DNA from: Bolinopsis microptera
Taxonomy: Eukaryota > Ctenophora > Tentaculata > Lobata > Bolinopsidae
Direction of reading: 5' to 3'
NCBI RefSeq assembly: GCF_026151205.1
Contig: NC_087084.1
Coordinates: forward strand, 2,236,743-2,300,742
DNA: 64,000 nucleotides
The position numbers were made by a program, and so were the translations under genes. Below are positions 15,790-26,300 of this stretch, piece by piece. How positions within the stretch are numbered: position 1 is the first letter of the stretch; every line of letters begins with the position of its first letter. Below the pieces are notes generated by a model. The model made no database searches. It had not been told where the DNA came from and saw nothing but the letters and a program-made list of their open reading frames with translations.

Positions 15790-16710
15790 AGCGAATAAGA
15801 CCTCATCATGAGAGAGTCCTAGTTCCACTCCTGATCTTCCCTGCCACCACCAGACTGACGCAGTCCAAAGTGTAACGACGCTGTCGACTTTTTCACTCGT
15901 GGAAAAACAGGATGGCTCTTCTCTTCTCAAAAACTTCGATGGACTTAGTGAGTAAGTTTAGGTTTTTTTGTCTTGTTTTGCTCAGGGACAGAATTCCACA
16001 TACTTCATAAGGTTCCCCCCCCCCCCCCCCGAGTTCTCGAACTTTAGGCAAAGTGCTAGGTTTATGTGTACAACTAGCACAACCAAGTCAGATGAGATTT
16101 TGGGTTAATTCAAATAGGATAAAAAATCTTGTGTTAATTTAACAGTTAATTAAATTATTTAATTTTTTGATTTTCAGAAGCATGTTCGGACAGCACCATA
16201 GAAGATTTGCGGAGGACAATTTTGCAATTCACTCCGGTAGGATTCTCAGCTCTGGTCAGTGTAAGAATGACAAAACTGAAGAGAGCAGCCAGTTAACTTT
16301 TACGTACAGTGCTATGCATGGGGATGCTAAAGTAGACGTGACTGCGCAAAAATCGGAGAAAAATCGTCGAAATGTACAATCAACGGCAACGGATTTTACA
16401 ACACAATTTTGGTAAAATGAGTTGACTTTTGGAAAGCACATGGAAGAATGGAGGGTAAAAAATAATGAGCTGGGCGCACAAATGAAAAAAGAAATATGAA
16501 AACAGCGTAATAGTGGTATTGGTGTCAATCCTTTGGTGACAAAATTGATAAATAATTTCGTATAAAAAGACGAAGATGCTGCCAAACCAGCAGCTATAGC
16601 ACCTGCCGACAAAAAAAAATGCCGCTCAACCTCCGTTCAAAGCTAAACCAGCAGACGAAGAGGAAAACGCATTTTCAACAACCGCTCAGCCTCAATCACA
16701 TTCACTGATT
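15790..16710 (+). pseudogene. Coding-like exons of an unidentified protein, array unit 4
   Basis: Fourth copy. A run of about 15 C at 16016-16030 replaces the short AGGTCCAGG seen in the other copies and looks like a base-calling or consensus fault. From 16167 the frame is open for about 80 codons through the acceptor and the following Ser/Thr-rich block, the longest readable piece of this exon. Function unknown. Confidence 0.35.
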
Positions 16711-17093
16711 CTCGGATATTTGCAAAGAGTCAAACCGATCGAAAAGAACCTAATCAAAGAAACGAAACTAAACTCACGTACGGCAAAAAGTGAAGAGGCA
16801 GTGACCCACAGCCCACAATGAAATAAAATGTTAAAAGAAATGTAATTATATCTTTTATGGTTATTATTTATTATTAAAATATTATTATTATTACACTAGT
16901 ACAGGGATACTTATGACCGGGACATGTATCATAAGGAGTGATTTAACACGCACACACAGGCAGACTTTCAACTTCACCCCACCAGCTTGGTAATGGTAGA
17001 ATTAATATCAGCTTCAGCTGTCAGAATTACGGTGTCCCCTACGTTTAATGTTCAAAAACTAGCTCTTTTCCTAGTTTACGACTCGACCAACCG

Positions 17094-17675
17094 GTGATTC
17101 CGCTACACGAGATAGACAATACTGCTGCCGAATCACTGCCCCTAAGAATATCAAGCTGCAGTCAGAAAAGCGAAGATATGCAGAAACAGACAACTAAAGC
17201 AACCCCGGACGACACCAGCCACAATGAGTCCTTCGCCGATGAAGAAGTGGACCACACTGATCCCAGTCTCGACAAGGGCTCCTCAATCACTCTGAAATAC
17301 ATCACCCTTGATCTCCTGAAGAGAGCAGCCAATTCTAACAAGAAGTCTTCACTGTCCACTTTGATGACATCTCTCGGACTCAAGGGTAGCAACAATGTCT
17401 CTCTCAACAAAAAGAAACTCTGTGACCTACTCGAAACTTGTGAGTCTACAGGAAGCAAGAACACGGTGAAATTACTCACTCATCTCATCAATAAACTCGA
17501 AGAAACAGTGATCAGAATGGAACTCCTTGCCAATTATCTTCCCTTGAGCCTTTCAGCCCAAGAAAGAAAAAAGGCTCTGATCTCGTTTTGTAGTAATCAG
17601 TGTATAACTATAGAGCAATCACAGTCGGAAGTTGCCTTGGAAAACTCTTTGCATCCCTCCTCCTTGATAGGCTGA
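17094..17675 (+). CDS. LINE ORF1-like protein, unrecognised domain
   Basis: An open frame of 193 codons from an ATT near the LINE 5' boundary; no ATG lies near the start, so the true 5' end was probably lost. It is hydrophilic, with an acidic Ser/Thr-rich N-terminal part (residues 1-60) and a Lys/Leu-rich helical part (about 65-155) that looks a little like a SAP-type DNA-binding segment, which is speculation. From about 17600 the sequence belongs to the RT gene in another frame, so the last 25 or so residues are out-of-frame read-through. Likely a nucleic-acid-binding ORF1 remnant. Confidence 0.45.
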   Translation: MIPLHEIDNTAAESLPLRISSCSQKSEDMQKQTTKATPDDTSHNESFADEEVDHTDPSLDKGSSITLKYITLDLLKRAANSNKKSSLSTLMTSLGLKGSNNVSLNKKKLCDLLETCESTGSKNTVKLLTHLINKLEETVIRMELLANYLPLSLSAQERKKALISFCSNQCITIEQSQSEVALENSLHPSSLIG

Positions 17676-19462
17676 TCGAATTCCGTAAAGTCGTCTGTCC
17701 CGACTTCCCTCACCAACTCGGATTCAGAGCTGGTGCCCAGTGCTCTGACCATATCCTGACCCTTACAACGATCATCGAGAAGTATACAAAGAAGCTGAAG
17801 AAGAAAATATTCGCTTGCTTCGTGGACTATCGTAAGGCGTTCGACACAGTCTGCAGGGAGGCTCTCATGTACAAACTCAGTAGACTTGGTATCGGAGGAA
17901 GCTTCTTCTCTTGCCTCCAGAACATGTACAGCAACTCAGTTACCCGTATCAAACTGAGCAAGAAGCTGTCGGACACCATCGATGTCACCATTGGTACCGA
18001 ACAGGGGCATCCAATGTCGCCGGAGCTCTTCAAGGTATACATTTATGACCTCTCCATTAGACTAGCAGCTCTTGAGGACCTGTCAATTCCAGAACTGAAC
18101 GGCTTCCCGGTCAGCCATCTTCTGTGGGCAGACGACCTGATACTTTTGGCACTCGACGCCAAAAGCCTGCAGAAACAACTTGATTGCCTGCACGAATTTG
18201 CAAGTAAATGGGAACTGTCAATTAACATCGACAAAACCAAAATCATGGTATTCAACTCGAGCTCTCGTTTGCTGAAGTGCTCCTATGGGTTCAAACTAGG
18301 GAACCTGGACATCTCATCGGCCAAATCTGACTGCTATCTAGGCATTCAATTCAGTCTCAACGGTTCATTTAAAGGTGCCATGAACGAACTGAGGAAAAAA
18401 GCACTAAGAGCATTTTTCTCGATCAGACGCATGGTCGACACTCGAGCATTAACAACAAAAACCATGCTCAAGCTTATAGACAGCCTCGTTAAACCAGTCG
18501 CTACGTATGCCTGTCAGATATGGCTACCGTGTACAAAAATGGCAAAGGAGATGGCTTGCGCTGATGGTTCAAGACAGAACCTTGCCAGAGCTGCAACAAA
18601 GGACGCACTTGAGACAACACACCTGAAAATGCTGAAATGGGTGCTCGGCTTACACAAGAAAGCTAACAACAATTTCTGTTACGGAGATACGGGCAGGTTA
18701 CCATGGGCCCTGTCGGTACTACCACAATGCCTGAGATACTTCGACAGATTGTCTCAGACATCACCCGACGTGAGCAGCGTCAACTTTCTTGTACATCAGA
18801 CATTCCAAGAGCAGAAGAATCTAAACCTCTCTTGGTATAAGACCTGGAACTCGATCGCTCAGTCTGAATCCAAAGCGGCCAAATTCGCTCGATCCGACCA
18901 ACACAGAGCAGAAGGAACGACCTCAACTGCACATGGAAATTTGGTTGATCACTTTGTAAAAGATTGGAGAACAGATTTAGCATCCCAAAAGAAAATGCAA
19001 TTTTACTGCACTATCAAACAGGTATTCGGAGAGGAGCAGTATCTCAATCTAAAGAATAGTCAATGTCGCATGCACATAGCAAAAATCCGCTCCAGTAGCC
19101 ATGACCTTCTTATTGAGAGAGGGAGATACACAAAAGAAACTGGAACGTGGACGAGAGCCTGCAGATTCTGCTGCAACAAGGATAACGTTCAAGGCTTAGA
19201 ATATCTCCCCTTTTTCGAAGGAACAATCATTGAAAATGAAGAACACTGCCTCACTGAATGTCCAATGTACCACTCAGCGAGACTCTCACTGTCGGAAAAC
19301 CTTAAGAGTCTTTTGCTGCTCAAGGAATACGGAGCTATCATGAATTCCGCCCATGTGCAAGAACTGGGCAAATTCCTTTGCAACTGTCACCGCATCAGGA
19401 ACCCGAAAAAGACGCCAATACCGCCTGTCACCCCATCAGGACTACCAACTCAACAGACATAA
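17600..19462 (+). CDS. LINE reverse transcriptase, N-terminally truncated
   Basis: 620 codons without a stop. The first residues, NYRAITVGSCLGKLF, match the start of RT block 2, so the endonuclease and first RT block are absent. Visible motifs: FVDYRKAFDT (first catalytic Asp), EQGHPMSPELF (usually QGCPLSP, so His replaces Cys), LLWADDLILLA (the A/YxDD active site) and NIDKTKIM. A thumb-like Lys/Arg-rich region follows, then a C-terminal CxxC...HxxxxC finger-like motif (CRFC, EEHCLTEC). The intact frame suggests recent insertion, but the missing 5' half rules out autonomous mobility. The first codon is a GTG inside the domain, so it is a deletion boundary rather than a true start. Confidence 0.85.
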   Translation: MYNYRAITVGSCLGKLFASLLLDRLIEFRKVVCPDFPHQLGFRAGAQCSDHILTLTTIIEKYTKKLKKKIFACFVDYRKAFDTVCREALMYKLSRLGIGGSFFSCLQNMYSNSVTRIKLSKKLSDTIDVTIGTEQGHPMSPELFKVYIYDLSIRLAALEDLSIPELNGFPVSHLLWADDLILLALDAKSLQKQLDCLHEFASKWELSINIDKTKIMVFNSSSRLLKCSYGFKLGNLDISSAKSDCYLGIQFSLNGSFKGAMNELRKKALRAFFSIRRMVDTRALTTKTMLKLIDSLVKPVATYACQIWLPCTKMAKEMACADGSRQNLARAATKDALETTHLKMLKWVLGLHKKANNNFCYGDTGRLPWALSVLPQCLRYFDRLSQTSPDVSSVNFLVHQTFQEQKNLNLSWYKTWNSIAQSESKAAKFARSDQHRAEGTTSTAHGNLVDHFVKDWRTDLASQKKMQFYCTIKQVFGEEQYLNLKNSQCRMHIAKIRSSSHDLLIERGRYTKETGTWTRACRFCCNKDNVQGLEYLPFFEGTIIENEEHCLTECPMYHSARLSLSENLKSLLLLKEYGAIMNSAHVQELGKFLCNCHRIRNPKKTPIPPVTPSGLPTQQT

Positions 19463-19862
19463 TACAGATCAACCATCATTATGCAGATTTCACGATCTGT
19501 TGTACGAGCATGGAACACTAGTGATTACTGTTTCCAGTACGTTGTGACTGTGAGTGGGAGGTCTGTTTGAGTATGAATGTGTCTTTTGTGGACTCGAATA
19601 CTTATATCGCAGTTTAGTGACCATTGAAGTTGCCTTTTACTACTTCCTCTTATGTTAAATTATTATTTCAGCAATTATTTCTATTTCGGTTGTTTGTACG
19701 GGAGTTAAATTTTAAGTGATTTTGTTTTAAATTTTCATGATTCTTGAATCTCGAATTTTACTTACTCTAGATATGTTATTCATTCATGTATAGTCGAGAC
19801 GATGGTGTTAGTGCCATCTCCGACAACTTTACGTTTAATTCCGTTTAATTCCGTTTAATTCC

Positions 19863-22725
19863 ATCTGAAAATGGGACAGAGTTTTGAAAATACAACTTTT
19901 CGTTTTCTTAAGTTTTCTGCTGTGAGCTTCCTCCGACCCGAATCAAACTTCCAGCACCTCAATCGTGTCATTTGGCATCTATAGTTGACTGACTAATTGG
20001 TTGCGGGTCAGAAATTCGGCCAAAACTGTAAAATTTCGGCCCTGGAAGTTTCAGCTTCAAAAACTGAAAATGGGACAGAGTATGGGACAGTATGATTTTC
20101 CAATTTTTTCGAGATTTTGACTTCCAGTACCCCAATTTGGTTTCATACCATCATCAATTAACTGACTAATTGGTTTGTGGGCAAATATTTCAAGCAATCT
20201 GTCAAATGTGTGTTCAGAAATTTTCACATCTGAAAATGGGACAGAGTTTTGAAAATACAACTTTTCGTTTTCTTAAGATTTCTGCTGTGAGCTTCCTCCG
20301 ACCCGAATCAAACTTCAAGCACCTCAATCGTGTCATTTGGCATCTATAGTTGACTGACTAATTGGTTGCGGGTCAGAAATTCGGCCAAAACTGTAAAATT
20401 TCGGCCCTGGAAGTTTCAGCTTCAAAAACTGAAAATGGGACAGAGTATGGGACAGTATGATTTTCCAATTTTTTCGAGATTTTGACTTCCAGTACCCCAA
20501 TTTGGTTTCATACCATCATCAATTAACTGACTAATTGGTTTGTGGGCAAAAATTTCAAGCAATCTGTCAAATGTGTGTTCATAAATTTTCACATCTGAAA
20601 ATGGGACAGAGTTTTGAAAATACAACTTTTCGTTTTTTTAAGTTTTCTGCTGTGAGCTTCCTCCGACCCGAATCAAACTTCCAGCACCTCAATCGTGTCA
20701 TTTGGCATCTATAGTTGACTGACTAATTGGTTGCGGGTCAGAAATTCGGCCAAAACTGTAAAATTTCGGCCCTGGAAGTTTCAGCTTCAAAAACTGAAAA
20801 TGGGACAGAGTATGGGACAGTATGATTTTCCAATTTTTTTCGAGATTTTGACTTCCAGTACCCCAATTTGGTTTCACACCATCATCAATTAACTGACTAA
20901 TTGGTTTGTGGGCAAATATTTCAAGCAATCTGTCAAATGTGTGTTCAGAAATTTTCACATCTGAAAATGGGACAGAGTTTTGAAAATACAACTTTTCGTT
21001 TTCTTAAGATTTCTGCTGTGAGCTTCCTCCGACCCGAATCAAACTTCAAGCACCTCAATCGTGTCATTTGGCATCTATAGTTGACGGATGTTACTCGTCT
21101 AAATTTATTCGAAGTAGCGCGCGCCGCTTTCTTCTCGAAATGGCCCGATGGCAAGAGCTACGAAGTAGCGCGCGCCGGGCCAGATCATTAACAATGGTCA
21201 ACATCTATAGTTGACTGACTTATTGGTTGCGGGTCAGAAATTCGGCCAAAACTGTAAAATTTCGGCCCTGGAAGTTTCAGCTTCAAAAACTGAAAATGGG
21301 ACAGAGTATGGGACAGTATGATTTTCCAATTTTTTTCGAGATTTTGACTTCCAGTACCCCAATTTGGTTTCATACCATCATCAATTAACTGACTAATTGG
21401 TTTGTGGGCAAAAATTTCAAGCAATCTGTCAAATGTGCGTTCAGAAATTTTCACATCTGAAAATGGGACAGAGTTTTGAAAATACAACTTTTCGTTTTCT
21501 TAAGATTTCTGCTGTGAGCTTCCTCCGACCCGAATCAAACTTCCAGCACCTCAATCGTGTCATTTGGCATCTATAGTTGACTGACTAATTGGTTGCGGGT
21601 CAGAAATTCGGCCAAAACTGTAAAATTTCGGCCCTGGAAGTTTCAGCTTCAAAAACTGAAAATGGGACAGAGTATGGGACAGTATGATTTTCCAATTTTT
21701 TTCGAGATTTTGACTTCCAGTACCCCAATTTGGTTTCATACCATCATCAATTAACTGACTAATTGGTTTGTGGGCAAAAATTTCAAGCAATCTGTCAAAT
21801 GTGTGTTCAGAAATTTTCACATCTGAAAATGGGACAGAGTTTTGAAAATACAACTTTTCGTTTTCTTAAGATTTCTGCTGTGAGCTTCCTCCGACCCGAA
21901 TCAAACTTCCAGCACCTCAATCGTGTCATTTGGCATCTATAGTTGACTGACTAATTGGTTGCGGGTCAGAAATTCGGCCAAAACTGTAAAATTTCGGCCC
22001 TGGAAGTTTCAGCTTCAAAAACTGAAAATGGGACAGAGTATGGGACAGTATGATTTTCCAATTTTTTTCGAGATTTTGACTTCCAGTACCCCAATTTGGT
22101 TTCATACCATCATCAATTAACTGACTAATTGGTTTGTGGGCAAAAATTTCAAGCAATCTGTCAAATGTGCGTTCAGAAATTTTCACATCTGAAAATGGGA
22201 CAGAGTTTTGAAAATACAACTTTTCGTTTTCTTAAGATTTCTGCTGTGAGCTTCCTCCGACCCGAATCAAACTTCCAGCACCTCAATCGTGTCATTTGGC
22301 ATCTATAGTTGACTGACTAATTGGTTGCGGGTCAGAAATTCGGCCAAAACTGTAAAATTTCGGCCCTGGAAGTTTCAGCTTCAAAAACTGAAAATGGGAC
22401 AGAGTATGGGACAGTATGATTTTCCAATTTTTTTCGAGATTTTGACTTCCAGTACCCCAATTTGGTTTCATACCATCATCAATTAACTGACTAATTGGTT
22501 TGTGGGCAAAAATTTCATCCAATCTGTCAAATGTGCGCTCAGAAATTTTCACATCTGAAAATGGGACAGAGTTTTGAAAATACAACTTTTTGTTTCGTTA
22601 ATATTTCTGCTGCGAGCTTCCTCCGACCCAAATCAAACTTCCAGCACCTCAATCGTGTCATTTGTCATATATAGTTGACTGAATAATTTGTTGCGGGTCA
22701 GAAATTTTGTCAAAACTGTAAAATG
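19863..22725. repeat. 366-bp satellite, ~7.5 copies, each a dimer of diverged halves
   Basis: Copies begin at ATCTGAAAATGGGACAGAGT near 19863, 20229, 20594, 20960, 21456, 21822, 22188 and 22554. The spacing is 365-366 bp except for one copy enlarged by a 116-bp insertion. Each unit has two related halves of about 183 bp: GACTGACTAATTGGTTGCGG in one matches AACTGACTAATTGGTTTGTG in the other, and both contain TGAAAATGGGACAGAGT. The array begins right after the LINE 3' repeats. Because 366 is a multiple of three, the minus strand shows long repeated frames; they are not genes. The last copy is more diverged, as at array edges. Confidence 0.92.
21086..21201. mobile_element. 116-bp insertion in the satellite with a 14-bp target duplication
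   Basis: One satellite copy is interrupted by 116 bp absent from the others. CATCTATAGTTGAC flanks it on both sides (21072-21085 and 21202-21215). The insert is GC-rich and holds a direct repeat, GAAGTAGCGCGCGCCG, at about 21111 and 21162. A 14-bp target duplication suits LINE-mobilised insertion such as a SINE fragment, but I see no poly-A tail or pol III box, so the class is open. Confidence 0.7.
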
Positions 22726-23352
22726 TGTGCGTTTGCAGAAAAAATTAAAAATAGATTTTGCTCATGGGGTTGATTCTTAATCATTTGCATTCTTTTATTA
22801 TCAGATTACTCGATCTCGGTCATTTGTTGTAATGCATGGCATGGCCAATGGCAATGGCATGATGGGCGACGGCATGTATAGCTTTTTTTCGGCGAATTTT
22901 CTTTAAAATAAAATTATGTATTTGTGTAATTACTAATTAGTATTAATGTTTATCAATGTGTATTATAGTGCAATATTCATACTTAGCCTAGGACAAAAGT
23001 TCGGAATAAAATTGAAATAATTCTTTAAGTTAAAACAATCAATGCAATGACAAATGACAATCAATTTATGAAGTCACTAATTTTTTGATTTTTTCCATTT
23101 TTAAATATCTAAATATAAGTAATAGTAAAATCAAACATGAACAATTAACTAAAATAATCAAAATTGATCCTTCATTTGTGTTCACCGTGAAAATATTTTC
23201 GTCACAATTTAATACCCATTAGATTGCTGGGAGCAGGATTACTGTTTTATAGCTAAAATATCGATGAACCAGTTATTAATCATTGAATCTTTATAATTGG
23301 ATATATATTATATAACTGTAGTCAAAATTAAACAACAGCGCTACGTGGGACA
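22726..23352. other. Intergenic, no gene seen; start of the left inverted arm
   Basis: AT-rich sequence between the satellite and the 3' end of the UNC-93-like gene. From about 22831 (AATGCATGGCATGGCC) it matches the reverse complement of 63470-64000. There is a small GGCATGGCCAATGGCAATGGCATG repeat near 22836-22860, one step longer than in the right arm. No ORF or RNA gene is recognised. Confidence 0.6.
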
Positions 23353-26300
23353 CTAATAATGCAACATTGAGCTAGGAATCAAACATAAACTGCCGCAACT
23401 TCCTACCAGCCCAATAACATTAACAGATACAATTGCAACAAGAGGCATATACGACATCATGATATAGCGGATGATGCCGCTTGAGTTCATCATAAGCACT
23501 ACCAGAGTAAATATTTGGGCTGAGTCGTCTTTGTAGACAGTTCCTATAGCTGTTGTTATTATAACGTTGTTTGTGACGTCTATTATTCCTGGAAACATGT
23601 AACTATATTGTATTTGTAATGATATTATAGCGGAACGATTTAAAATAGACGGTTAAAATATTTGATCATAATGCTATAATGATAGAATTAGAGGGCCTCA
23701 CCGCTCACGGTATATCCACTCGAATTCAAAACGCTAGGAACTTTGAACATACGTTACTAGATATAATTTTGACCGTATATTCGATTAAAAGTTGTCCAGA
23801 AACGATTGGGTTGATTTTTATGTGTATTTTGATTGGTGGAACGTGGTATAAATCACAATTTACCTATAGCGATACCGAGCATGTTGTTACCCCATCTGTT
23901 AGGATAGAGAGCTGGTACTGAATGGCTGTAAAACAGAGGGAACATGAAGGCGATAAGAAGGTACGCAGCTACGCCCAGTGTCGTAGTGATAACGGCTGTT
24001 CGTTTAAATCCAAGCCTTGCGACTATCTTCCCTGCTGGCCGACCACCTGAGAAGGTTTAAACTTTAAATTGTTTGTTTGGATTCTCGTGCTGGGGAGGCT
24101 ATTCTGTAGTGTTTTTATCGATCAAATAACTTCATATTTTTGTTAGTAAACGTAGGAATAAATAATCAAATGATAAATAAAATTAAAAATAATAAATAAA
24201 AATAATAAATATTTAAATACATACCTATAATTTCTCCGAGTCCTACAAATATTCCAAACTGAGCCACGAACGATCTCTCCTCAAAAAGAATACCGATGTA
24301 GGCAGGGATAAGTGGGGTGTAGAGTTGAGAGTATATACCTGATTGTGGTAAGATATTTAGTTAATAATATGATATTTAATTAGTTACCTGATAATCCAAT
24401 TAGTAAGCTATTTGAAAGTTAAACTGATAGGTCAATTAATTAGATAACTACTGAAAATGTAAACTTTAATAATTAACAAGTTCAAAAAGAAAATATAGAG
24501 CCTTGTATGTGCAGCCTTTATTATAGTTTATTTGATAGTATCATCAAGCTGTATCTTGCTGTTTTAGCTGTTTAGTTTAAGAAAAGCTTCGCCTTCAGTA
24601 AAACACGGAATTGTTTTATTATTACACCTGTAGAGCACAGAGGGAGAAGTAGATAAATGTTTTTCCTCTTGAAGAGAGGTCGAAGAGACGTTTTTAGCTG
24701 CCCCAACAGGGTAAGTTCATCGTAGTCTATTAGAGCGATAAATTATTAGCGAGAAAGGTCAATAGTTTTAATCGTCTTATGCATGTTTAAATATTTTGGC
24801 TTTTAAGGTAAAAAGTTTAAGTTTCTCCAGTTTTGACATAATTACACAAGAATTGTTCAACCAATTCTAAAATGATTCTTAGAGGAAATCAGTAAAATAC
24901 TTGCCTTCAATCTTGCTGCCCGCTGTTGATTCGGAATCTGATCGTGAGCTTGCACCAGCAGATGAAAAACTCATCTTTTTCTGTAAAGTTGGAATAGTTA
25001 AATGAATGCTCTCAACCTTCAAATGCAACCAAAAGTTTTCAAGCAAGAAACATTGCGTTTAACTTTAATTATTTTTTGTCAACAAAGTCGAAAAACCACG
25101 GATAGCAAATTAATTTCCTTGTGTTTGAAAATACTCACGCCAATGAGGGGTGCTTCTTCGTCCTCCAGTCCGGAAGGAGGGAGTGGAGGTGGGGTGACAG
25201 TGAAGCAGTAAAGAATGCAACCCGTCACACACATTGCTGTTAACGCTCCTGACACCACCTGACAAACAATCATTTCAATTTAGATTATTACAAATGAGGA
25301 GAAAATTATGAATTGAGAAGTCAGTATTTTCATTCAATTGATAGCTATCCGATCCACATTCCAGCTCGGCTAACTGATGAGATAATATTTGGATTTTTAT
25401 CCTATGATACTAACTATGTACTGTTTTCTATTTTATTTTTGATAGGGACCCAGGACATGAAAATGTAGCAAATACTGACAAATTTTCAAGGTTTATGTTT
25501 TAATGTAGTTAATCATACTTTCATATTATAGTGTTGTATGTACATTGTACATTGTACTCACCATTCTGGTATTGTCATCAAGAAACTTTTTATCACCAAT
25601 ACCAAAGTAAAGAACAGTATTCCCAAACAAAATACAACTCATGAATATCATCCAATGAATACCGCTATTCCTTGCCATCTTCTCCTTTGTGGAATTCTCC
25701 GAGAGAAACTGCAGACTTACCGCGCGTGAAAACGCGTTTCCTGAAAAAAACAAGGATATTGACACGATAATCATTATACTAATTAGTTGGGAATTTCGGC
25801 AAAATGTAAGTTCGTTTTCCCCAACTATGACTAATGACTAATGAAAGATGTGATTGTAATTAGGCTTAGCCTTAATGATAATTTAAGAGCTATATTATGT
25901 CAAGAAGTAAAAGATCCTCACCAATTCCATTAATAGCCTGTCCGATGAAGATAGTGAAGTTGTAAGGCATGAAGAGGGCCAGGGTTATAGGAATACTGCA
26001 CATGGATCCCAGCACTAAACTTAGTCTCATTCCGATCAGCTGTGTGATATTGCAGATTCAACAGATTCACGTATTACAGAAGTATCAAAATAAACAACCC
26101 TTTCTGCATGTCAATCATATTAAATGATTTTCTAACCTTTGTATACTGGTGTCTTATTTGCGTTGAACATTTTGAAGATGTTTCCCTGCCTATGCACTAT
26201 ACTAAATGCTAACTGCTAATGCAGCACGAGCCACGATTCAATAAAGTTCTAACTATTGATAGCTTTACCTTCATGATAAAGGGTGTGACAAACGCAGCAA

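Larger units (their letters stand above)
1..17078. repeat. Tandem array of a ~4.2-kb unit, four full copies and a partial fifth
   Basis: The same landmarks recur in the same order about every 4.2 kb. The segment around AGTACTAGTGACC and GACAATGTAGCATAAG starts near 17, 4208, 8455, 12640 and 16895. The fifth copy stops near 17078, where LINE sequence begins. Copies differ throughout by single-base insertions, deletions and substitutions, with no codon-like pattern, and homopolymer lengths vary. A fragment of the same unit at 48478-48807 is much cleaner, so the scatter looks more like raw long-read error than decay. Each unit includes a short fold-back motif, an acceptor-like TTTTCAG and a coding-like segment. 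I do not recognise the unit as rDNA, histone or 5S repeats. Confidence 0.85.
17079..19862 (+). mobile_element. Internally deleted non-LTR retrotransposon (LINE)
   Basis: Clean sequence with two overlapping reading frames: an upstream ORF1-like frame, then a reverse transcriptase frame that starts inside the RT domain. The endonuclease and the N-terminal part of RT expected between them are missing, so this copy has an internal deletion near 17600. The 3' end carries three copies of GTTTAATTCC (19833-19862), the kind of short 3' tandem repeat that many CR1/Jockey-like LINEs end in. The 5' end abuts the 4.2-kb array and the 3' end abuts the 366-bp satellite. It cannot be autonomous as it stands. 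Confidence 0.85.

Noticed and set aside
20057..22585. Repeated minus-strand ORFs of 67-99 residues
   Set aside because: The satellite period is a multiple of three, so a chance open frame recurs in each unit; no start context or domain.
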